Both the position numbers and the translations under genes were made by a program. Below the pieces are notes generated by a model that saw nothing but the letters and a program-made list of their open reading frames with translations, ran no database searches and had not been told where the DNA came from. Positions 1-4,469 of a DNA stretch of 6,275 nt are shown here, piece by piece (within the stretch, counting starts at the first letter, position 1; each line of letters opens with the position of its first letter). This DNA is from Candidatus Poseidonia sp. (lineage in GTDB: Archaea; Thermoplasmatota; Poseidoniia; Poseidoniales; Poseidoniaceae). The stretch covers positions 1 through 6,275 of the forward strand of contig DUIU01000145.1 in NCBI GenBank assembly GCA_013330155.1, given 5' to 3'.

Positions 1-781
1 CGAAGAGAACGGCGATTTCTTTTCCAGTGTCATAGGACCCACCCGCTGCCCCATGGTCCTTGCCAAAAGGTTCGCAGGTGATGGTGTTGAACCCCCATTT
101 GGCGGGCCAATCCAAGCGCCACGGAAGTTTCCCTTCGCCCTTCTCAATGTTCGAGGATCCGCTTTCCCCATGGCTATCCGTCCAATGGACAAGTGGGTAA
201 TCGTATCCCGTAATGGTCAATCCGTCAAGCGAACCCTTTGAGTCCAAGGGTTGCCATGGGAACCACGAGGGTGGAAGTTCACGACCGGAGACTCGTTCAA
301 TGATTTCACGAATGGCTTCGGGCTTGTCACACGCTATCCGGGCGGCTGAACTGAACTTCCCCGACTGATACGCTTCGAGGTTCGGAAGCAATCGGGGGGT
401 GACTCCGATTTGTTTCAAGGCGTCCAAGAATGGATGGAGGAAGTGGTCTCCGTAGGTCCATCCATCCTCATTGAACCGCTCCCAATCGGGTTTTCCATCG
501 GCATCTGGCGCCGGTATTGAACCAAGTTGGTGTCCGATGAAATCTTCGTACATGGGGTCGAGGAACGGGTAGACTTTCCGGAGGGGGTCGGCGTTGTCAA
601 CGACGAAAACCAGCTCCGCTTCCATTCCGGCCCGGCGTGCCGCACGAGCGATCATATCACCCGTGAGAATCTCACGAAGATGACCAATGTGGAATTCACC
701 GCTCGGTGTTATGCCGGTCGCCACGATGTGTTTTTGACCACGCTCAGCGAGCCGCTTGGCCATGACATCGCTCCAATGCAT
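1..781 (-). CDS. lysS: Class I lysyl-tRNA synthetase (LysRS-I), N-terminal 260 residues, cut by the window edge
   Basis: Charges tRNA-Lys with lysine in the cytoplasm using the class I Rossmann-type fold found mainly in archaea, unrelated to the usual class II LysRS. Translating the minus strand from ATG at 781 gives MHWSDVMAKR, then the nucleotide-binding region GITPSGEFHIGHLREI (residues 23-38, HIGH at 31-34), and near the edge EPFGKDHGAAGGSYDTG (residues 237-253), a hallmark of this family. The KMSKS-like loop and C-terminal anticodon-binding part lie beyond base 1, so roughly half of a usual protein of about 520 residues is visible. The start is fixed by a perfect GAGGTGA ribosome site 6 nt upstream; the alternative Met7 would be too far from it. 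It lies 11 bp after the gfcR-like gene and is almost surely co-transcribed with it. The reading frame is intact throughout. Family identity is very secure. Confidence 0.97.
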   Translation of the reverse strand, partial: MHWSDVMAKRLAERGQKHIVATGITPSGEFHIGHLREILTGDMIARAARRAGMEAELVFVVDNADPLRKVYPFLDPMYEDFIGHQLGSIPAPDADGKPDWERFNEDGWTYGDHFLHPFLDALKQIGVTPRLLPNLEAYQSGKFSSAARIACDKPEAIREIIERVSGRELPPSWFPWQPLDSKGSLDGLTITGYDYPLVHWTDSHGESGSSNIEKGEGKLPWRLDWPAKWGFNTITCEPFGKDHGAAGGSYDTGKEIAVLF

Positions 782-787
782 GCGCCT

Positions 788-794
788 TCACCTC
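788..794 (-). promoter_or_regulatory. Shine-Dalgarno site of lysS
   Basis: The minus strand reads GAGGTGA, fully complementary to the archaeal 16S 3' end (UCACCUC), 6 nt before the lysS ATG. It overlaps the TGA stop of the upstream gfcR-like gene (TGAGGTGA), so ending one gene and starting the next are physically coupled. Confidence 0.9.
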
Positions 795-1377
795 AAACCA
801 CAACAGCACGGACCAAGCCGCGGAGTGGGACATCATCGATTTCATTGCGCGTGGTTTTGTTGACCAACACAATCGCCAAGCCGACTTCCCCACCTGCAGA
901 ACGAATGGATTGAATCGTTTTTGACATCGTTTTACCCGAAGAAAGGACATCGTCAATGATGACGACCCGTTTTCCAGCCACCTGGCCATACTTGTTGGAC
1001 AAAGAACCGCTCCCCTCTCCCTCATCGGTCGTGCGGAACACGGTCATGTCGGATTCCAGGACTCTGGCGACTTCGTAGGCAAACGCAATGCCGTTGATGG
1101 AAATGCCCACCACCGTATCGATGTTCTCGTAGCCAAGCTCTTCATCGGCCACGTCTGCCATGATGGAGCCAACGGCGGCAATGCGTTGAGGACGGACCCC
1201 GAGGGTTCTCCATCCGATTCGGACGTCACTGGGCCGTTCACTGTCACCCGTTCCCGAGAGAAGCCATGTGATGGTGTCTTGGGAGAGCGAAAGTTCATCC
1301 GCAATCTGTTGAGTGTTCAAACCCTCTTTCATGAGGTTGGATGCATAAGCTTTCAATTCTTCAATGCTCAAGACCAT
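793..1377 (-). CDS. gfcR: GfcR-like HTH / phosphoribosyltransferase-domain regulator (orotate PRTase-like)
   Basis: A 194-aa protein with an N-terminal helix-turn-helix (about residues 15-42, with GLNTQQIADELSLSQDTITW) followed by a type I phosphoribosyltransferase domain (about 50-194). The PRPP-binding signature is clear at 138-150 (VVIIDDVLSSGKT), and GISINGIAFA at 91-100 sits where the pyrophosphate loop is expected. The segment where true orotate PRTases carry catalytic Arg/Lys residues (R-K-E-x-K) reads FRTTDEGEG here, so orotate PRTase activity is unlikely and a regulatory role fits better. Haloarchaeal GfcR is known to activate sugar-catabolism genes; the ligand and targets here are unknown. 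It is the first gene before lysS, 11 bp apart, and is divergent from aIF2-beta across 100 bp. No good Shine-Dalgarno precedes the ATG at 1377, which suggests a leaderless or short-leader transcript. The family call is strong; orthology to GfcR in function is an inference. Confidence 0.88.
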   Translation of the reverse strand: MVLSIEELKAYASNLMKEGLNTQQIADELSLSQDTITWLLSGTGDSERPSDVRIGWRTLGVRPQRIAAVGSIMADVADEELGYENIDTVVGISINGIAFAYEVARVLESDMTVFRTTDEGEGSGSLSNKYGQVAGKRVVIIDDVLSSGKTMSKTIQSIRSAGGEVGLAIVLVNKTTRNEIDDVPLRGLVRAVVV

Positions 1378-1477
1378 GGTGCTCGTTCCCTTCCTGCCGA
1401 GGAACGCACATCAATGCTTTCATGATGTCCGGTCTTTGGGCGAAAGTCTTGAAGGGAGGGAGCCACGGGCAGAATCC
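1378..1477. promoter_or_regulatory. Divergent promoter region between the gfcR-like gene and aIF2-beta
   Basis: This 100-bp gap must contain both promoters. No convincing TATA box is visible. Two related, oppositely oriented elements occur: GAAAGTCTTGAAG on plus (1442-1454), 36 bp before the aIF2-beta ATG, and GAAAGCATTGATG on minus (1421-1409), 44 bp before the gfcR ATG. They are candidate BRE/TATA-region elements, but weak. A dyad ACATCA-N9-TGATGT spans 1408-1428 and could be an operator; a 6-bp dyad in 100 bp can arise by chance. Neither start codon has a properly spaced Shine-Dalgarno; the purine run GGGAGGGAG at 1454-1462 is 15 nt from the aIF2-beta ATG, too far for normal use. Confidence 0.5.
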
Positions 1478-1888
1478 ATGGCGGACTTTGATTATGAGAG
1501 CCTTCTCGACCGAGCCCGCGAAAACATCCCCGAGGAAATTTCCTCGCGTTCTCGGTGGCGCCTGCCTGCCCCTCAAATCATGATTGAGGGTTCCAATACC
1601 ATTTTTCGAAACTTCAACGAGGTTGTTTCAATGATGGACAGGGACGACAATCACGTCTACCAATACATTTTGAACGAACTTGGTACATCCGGTTCCCGTG
1701 ATGGTCCCCGTGCTCGATTCAAGGGGCGCATTCCTCCAAAACGAATCAAAACCACCATTGCCAATTATGTGAACACGTACATCAAGTGTAGCCAATGCGG
1801 CGCTCCAGATACACACTTTGTGAAGGAAGACCGAACCACGTTGTTGAAGTGCCAAGCCTGTGGTGCAACACGACCCGTTAAGCTCTGA
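1478..1888 (+). CDS. eif2b: Translation initiation factor aIF2, beta subunit
   Basis: The beta subunit of the archaeal heterotrimer aIF2 (alpha-beta-gamma), which delivers initiator Met-tRNA to the small ribosomal subunit. At 136 aa it has the normal archaeal length of about 135-140. The N-terminus MADFDYESLLDRA is the helix that binds aIF2-gamma. The central alpha/beta domain contains IEGSNTIFRNF (36-46) and ends with the helix before YIKC. The C-terminal zinc ribbon has both Cys pairs, C104-x2-C107 and C125-x2-C128, in CSQCGAPDTHFVKEDR and CQACGATRPV. The frame is open upstream to an ATG at 1364, but that extra 38-residue stretch is unlike the family and would overlap the divergent gene's start, so ATG 1478 is preferred. 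There is no Shine-Dalgarno at usual spacing. The gene stands alone on the plus strand; its TGA abuts the stop of the opposing nitroreductase gene. eIF5 shares this fold, but archaea lack eIF5. Confidence 0.97.
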   Translation: MADFDYESLLDRARENIPEEISSRSRWRLPAPQIMIEGSNTIFRNFNEVVSMMDRDDNHVYQYILNELGTSGSRDGPRARFKGRIPPKRIKTTIANYVNTYIKCSQCGAPDTHFVKEDRTTLLKCQACGATRPVKL

Positions 1889-1891
1889 TCA
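1886..1891. other. Zero-gap convergent stop junction TGATCA (aIF2-beta / nitroreductase)
   Basis: The plus-strand TGA of aIF2-beta (1886-1888) is followed directly by tca (1889-1891), the minus-strand TGA of the nitroreductase. Together they form the palindrome TGATCA. There is no intergenic base, so any terminator must lie inside the opposing coding region, and the two mRNAs must overlap in antisense at their 3' ends. Confidence 0.98.
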
Positions 1892-2461
1892 GGGGAGACG
1901 CTTGGTGGTCGCTTCGACCTCTGGTTTTTTCACCGTTGGAATCAGGTCAGCATAGCCTGCTTTGACAAACCCAATGATTTGTTCCTCTTCCCTGTTGAGC
2001 CCGAGGTTGGCATAGGTCTCGGCATGGCGGGTGAGTCCACCAGTGGACCATTTTGCCGCCACGCCATTCCCCCAAAGGGACAGCACCATGTTGTGGAGGG
2101 CGCAAACACTTGCGGCGTAGTCCTCCTTTTCTCGAAAAGCGTCTTCTGGGCTAAGTTGGCTGGTCACCACCACCAAGACCGGTGGTTGCATAACCTTCGC
2201 AATGGCTCGTTGTATATCCTCTTCAGGGGTGGTTGAATTCTTTTGTTGCGACTTTGCAGCGGACAGGTGGGAAATGGTCGGAACGAGGGTTTGCCGTGTT
2301 TCTTGACCGAGAATGTAGAACTTCCAGGGGTGCGTGTGTCTGTGGCATGGCGCTTGGTTAGCGGCCCGAAGTGCTTCATCGACAATCCCTTGTTCAACGG
2401 GTTGTCCGGTGAACCGGTGAACGGTTCTTCGGCTTCGTAACACCTCTTGAAAGTCCACCAT
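1889..2461 (-). CDS. Nitroreductase-family FMN-dependent oxidoreductase (YdjA-like)
   Basis: A 190-aa protein of the nitroreductase superfamily: soluble, homodimeric, FMN-containing enzymes that use NAD(P)H to reduce nitro compounds, quinones, enones or specific metabolites. The N-terminal RSRRTVHRF (9-17) is the usual phosphate-contacting FMN motif, followed by AANQAPCHRHTHPWKF (33-48), which resembles the APDHxxxQPW segment of E. coli YdjA. GVAAKWSTGGL (133-143) matches the YdjA GGIWRSGAL region, and QIIGFVKAGY (161-170) is the conserved strand giving 'IGFxxxG'. The length is normal for the single-domain YdjA group. It starts 9 bp after the PCD stop, and GGGAG lies 4 nt before its ATG, so it is the last gene of a three-gene minus-strand operon. 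The physiological substrate cannot be read from sequence; proximity to PCD makes a pterin- or flavin-linked redox role possible, but this is only context. Confidence 0.92.
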   Translation of the reverse strand: MVDFQEVLRSRRTVHRFTGQPVEQGIVDEALRAANQAPCHRHTHPWKFYILGQETRQTLVPTISHLSAAKSQQKNSTTPEEDIQRAIAKVMQPPVLVVVTSQLSPEDAFREKEDYAASVCALHNMVLSLWGNGVAAKWSTGGLTRHAETYANLGLNREEEQIIGFVKAGYADLIPTVKKPEVEATTKRLP

Positions 2462-2465
2462 GATG

Positions 2466-2472
2466 CTCCCTC
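2466..2472 (-). promoter_or_regulatory. Shine-Dalgarno site of the nitroreductase gene
   Basis: The minus strand reads GAGGGAG followed by CATC and the ATG at 2461. The GGGAG core is 4 nt from the start and overlaps the PCD stop codon, indicating translational coupling within the operon. Confidence 0.7.
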
Positions 2473-2794
2473 AGATTTGGTCGATTTTGGCTGCGAGGAT
2501 AAAGTCGGAGCGTGTTAATCCTCCAACGTCGTGAGTCCAGATTTTAACCGTGGCTCTACCCCATCCTAGGGAAAAATCGGCATGGTGGTTTTCGACTTCA
2601 CAAATTTCGCCAGCCTGGTTCACAAAGGCGAGGGCATCTGCAAAATTAGCAAAGCCGTACGCCCGTTGAATGGACATGTCCTCATGAAAAGACCACTCGG
2701 AGTTAATTTCTGTGAGCAGGTTGAGGATCGCTTCCCGGCCAAGACTTGCTTGCCCTGGGTTGGTGGGCGTGCAGTGTTCTTCCGCAAGGGAGAT
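2471..2794 (-). CDS. Pterin-4a-carbinolamine dehydratase (PCD/DCoH family), start codon apparently non-canonical
   Basis: PCD dehydrates 4a-hydroxytetrahydrobiopterin to regenerate the pterin cofactor after aromatic amino acid hydroxylation; its role in archaea is unsettled. Counting from codon 2794 gives 107 aa, a full-length PCD. The signature E66-x3-H70-H71, then W78, TH88 and GGLTRSD97F with terminal LAAKID, fits the catalytic pattern, although the usual HHPD reads HHAD. The first ATG in frame is at 2677 (Met40, MSIQRAYGF) and would give 68 aa lacking the first helix and strand. The frame is open upstream of it (stop at 2875), and residues 1-39 look like real PCD: SLAEEHCTP matches the start of the C-x-P-C PCD subgroup, followed by helix GREAILNLLTEI and W34. 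No ATG, GTG or TTG lies between 2678 and 2872. The codon aligned with the family's initiator Met is ATC at 2794, 4 bp after the upstream stop. AUC initiation, a frameshift or a base error are all possible; the family call itself is secure. Confidence 0.85.
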   Translation of the reverse strand: MSLAEEHCTPTNPGQASLGREAILNLLTEINSEWSFHEDMSIQRAYGFANFADALAFVNQAGEICEVENHHADFSLGWGRATVKIWTHDVGGLTRSDFILAAKIDQI

Positions 2795-2798
2795 GCGC

Positions 2799-3239
2799 TC
2801 AACCCCAAAGGTGCGAATCGTCGTTTCCTTTGGTTTCTTTTTCGACCTTCTCGTGAAGTTTCGACCGGCGTTTCATGTCCTCTCGCTCGAAGGCAAGGAG
2901 TTCTTTGTCATCGATGTAGGCTGGCCGGGTATGGGCGACGAGCACCATCTTCACGATGACTTCGCGAGAAATAAATTCGCACCGTCCATCATCGGTGAGG
3001 ATTTCAAGGCTGGTCTTTCCAGAGGAGATAAGTCGCCCACGGATGTAAGCATCCTCTGGATTGGCAAAGGCTTGGACATTGAGGTGGAGTTCCACCAAGT
3101 CATCGCGTCGAAGACCTTGGCGGCGCTCGAGCAAATCTCCGGTGTTCACTGACTTGAGGTCCTCAAGTTTGGGTGAACCCATGTCTTCCCACATCGATTT
3201 AGCCCAATCAGGTAGGTTCACACTGTTTTTCTTCGCCAT
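2799..3239 (-). CDS. Unrecognised 146-aa protein, possible Sm/SH3-like small beta-barrel
   Basis: I do not recognise this family. It is soluble, with no signal peptide or membrane segment. The N-terminus (MAKKNSVNLPDWAKSMWEDM) is Trp-rich. Residues 48-104 alternate polar and hydrophobic like beta-strands: LVELHLNV (48-55), AYIRGRLISSG (64-74), SLEIL (77-81), CEFISREVIVKMVLVAHTRP (87-106). The G-R-L turn and the I-S-R-E-x-I-V-K-M-V strand resemble the layout of Sm-like or other SH3-type small barrels, but this is only pattern-based. Residues 111-137 are a highly charged helix (K/E/R), followed by a polar tail ending HLWG. ATG 3239 is chosen over an in-frame ATG at 3314, because the latter would leave only 36 bp for two divergent promoters and adds an unremarkable N-terminus; neither has a Shine-Dalgarno. 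It is the first gene of an operon with PCD and nitroreductase. That it is a real gene is well supported by its packing; its function is unknown. Confidence 0.75.
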   Translation of the reverse strand: MAKKNSVNLPDWAKSMWEDMGSPKLEDLKSVNTGDLLERRQGLRRDDLVELHLNVQAFANPEDAYIRGRLISSGKTSLEILTDDGRCEFISREVIVKMVLVAHTRPAYIDDKELLAFEREDMKRRSKLHEKVEKETKGNDDSHLWG

Positions 3240-3350
3240 GGATGTACCAACCGGCGAGCGTACTTGAACCTCCCCCTTTGGGTTCTCCAACCGTTTCAAC
3301 ACGGGATAGTTCATGAAGGGAAGGCGGCGGCATTAGGTTGGGGCACCTGC
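3240..3350. promoter_or_regulatory. Divergent promoter region between the unknown-protein operon and the NOG1-like gene
   Basis: This 111-bp gap must hold both promoters if the starts at 3239 and 3351 are right. No clear TATA box or Shine-Dalgarno is seen on either strand. It contains an inverted repeat GAACC-N10-GGTTC (3266-3285) and a direct repeat CCAACCG at 3247-3253 and 3287-3293, spaced 40 bp start to start (close to four helical turns), plus an inverted GGTTG at 3336-3340. These could be regulator sites but are short enough to be chance. Part of it is open in both flanking gene frames through upstream ATGs at 3264 (plus) and 3314 (minus). Confidence 0.4.
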
Positions 3351-4466
3351 ATGAAAGTCTCTTGGCGCACACTTGGTACGGTCTTGCTTGAGGATGAAAT
3401 CCTCGATAAGGCGTTCTCCCGTGCCAAAAAAGCCGCTGACCGTGTTGACGACTCCGACCGAGTCTTTCGTGTTCGAAAGCAAATGACTCGTATGGTTCAA
3501 ACGGCAGCCGACATCATCGCGACCGAGTTTCAAGAATTGGTAGCTGCGTGGCCTTCGCTTGACCAGTCTCCGCTTTTCGATGTTGCGATGATCGATGCGT
3601 GCGTTGGATGTGATGAATACCGGAAAAACCTCGCTACGCTTCAATGGGCCTCAAAACAAGTCCAGCGCATTGCTTCACAAAATGCGAAGAAAATCATTCG
3701 AACCGGCCGAACCGATTTGATGCATGATGCCAGGCGAGAAGCCTATGGGCGCATTTCCTCAATCATGCGCCAGGTTGCTCCTTCTCTGATTTGGTTGAGC
3801 GAGACACGAGAAACCCTCAAGCGGCTTCCGAGGGTTGACCCAGTCTCCCCTTGCATTGTTGTTTGTGGGGCTCCCAACGTGGGAAAATCTGCCTTTATCG
3901 CCGCCCTGAGTTCTGGAAAGATGGAAGTGAATCATTACCCGTTTACGACCAAACAGATTCACGTCGGTCATTTTGTGCATCGGCGATTGCAGTACCAAAT
4001 GGTGGACACACCAGGACTCTTGGACCGACCGATGGAGGAACGAAATCACATTGAGATGCAGGCCATTGCTGCGCTTGAGAACATTGGTTCTTTGGTGCTC
4101 TTCCTCGTTGACCCAAGCGAATCATGTGGGACTCCCCTTGCGGAGCAGATGAATTTACTCAATGAAGTGCGTACTCTTCTTCCAGAGACTGAATTGATGC
4201 AAGTCAGTTCAAAAGCGGATTTGTTGAAGCCGCTGCCCTCCATGTGGGATGAGGTCGCGCAGCATGAAGCAGAATGGCGGGAAGAGGGTTCAGAAGGCGA
4301 GCCTGAACTCCCTCTACTGATGGACGAAGAAGGGAGGGTATGCTTGTCGGCAACCGAGAATGTCGGACTGGATGCCATGCGTCTTGAAATTGTTCGAAAA
4401 GTCAAATCAGCACGCCCCAACAATCCAATGGAACTCCCTGATGGCTGGTACCGCAGTGATGCGTGA
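3351..4466 (+). CDS. NOG1-family (OBG-HflX superfamily) GTPase, archaeal type
   Basis: A 371-aa GTPase of the NOG1 group; eukaryotic Nog1 is needed for maturation of the large ribosomal subunit, and the short archaeal form is presumed to do likewise. The N-terminal helical NOG1 domain (1-160) begins TVLLEDEILDKAFSRAKKA and contains the conserved WASKQVQRIASQNAKKI helix. The GTPase domain follows: P-loop GAPNVGKS (173-180), switch I with YPFTTK (196-201), and DTPGLLDRP (219-227). G4 is S287-K-A-D290, where the usual motif is NKxD, and G5 is SAT (333-335). The acidic stretch 300-328 between G4 and G5 (EAEWREEGSEGEPE) looks like a lineage insertion. The protein ends soon after G5, as other archaeal forms do, without the long eukaryotic tail. 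ATG 3351 is chosen because the family N-terminus begins there; the upstream in-frame ATG at 3264 would run into the divergent gene's promoter. No Shine-Dalgarno is seen. It is alone on its strand, and its stop abuts that of argS. Confidence 0.91.
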   Translation: MKVSWRTLGTVLLEDEILDKAFSRAKKAADRVDDSDRVFRVRKQMTRMVQTAADIIATEFQELVAAWPSLDQSPLFDVAMIDACVGCDEYRKNLATLQWASKQVQRIASQNAKKIIRTGRTDLMHDARREAYGRISSIMRQVAPSLIWLSETRETLKRLPRVDPVSPCIVVCGAPNVGKSAFIAALSSGKMEVNHYPFTTKQIHVGHFVHRRLQYQMVDTPGLLDRPMEERNHIEMQAIAALENIGSLVLFLVDPSESCGTPLAEQMNLLNEVRTLLPETELMQVSSKADLLKPLPSMWDEVAQHEAEWREEGSEGEPELPLLMDEEGRVCLSATENVGLDAMRLEIVRKVKSARPNNPMELPDGWYRSDA

Positions 4467-4469
4467 TCA
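4464..4469. other. Zero-gap convergent stop junction TGATCA (NOG1-like / argS)
   Basis: The plus-strand TGA (4464-4466) of the GTPase gene and the minus-strand TGA (4467-4469) of argS abut, again giving TGATCA with no base between. This repeats exactly the arrangement at 1886-1891. No terminator hairpin or poly-T tract fits between the genes. Confidence 0.98.

Noticed and set aside
527..913. Plus-strand open frame across the gfcR/lysS boundary
   Set aside because: It is antisense to two strongly supported genes and has no motif or ribosome site.
1364..1477. N-terminal extension of aIF2-beta from the ATG at 1364
   Set aside because: The extra 38 residues do not resemble the family and would overlap the start of the divergent regulator; the family N-terminus begins at 1478.
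1378..1477. Search for a small RNA or tRNA in the intergenic gaps
   Set aside because: Neither gap shows a cloverleaf, conserved tRNA boxes or a long stem; both are best explained as promoters.
2582..3152. Two overlapping plus-strand open frames (2582-2959 and 2712-3152) opposite PCD and the unknown gene
   Set aside because: They are antisense to PCD-like coding sequence and to the unknown gene, which is itself supported by tight operon spacing; neither shows a family motif.
3264..3350. N-terminal extension of the NOG1-like GTPase from the ATG at 3264
   Set aside because: The extension is unlike NOG1 proteins and overlaps the promoter region of the divergent gene; the conserved N-terminus starts at 3351.
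3353..3362. GAAAGTCTTG repeated at 1442-1451 and 3353-3362
   Set aside because: A shared 10-mer is expected several times by chance in 6 kb, and the second copy lies inside the NOG1-like coding sequence.
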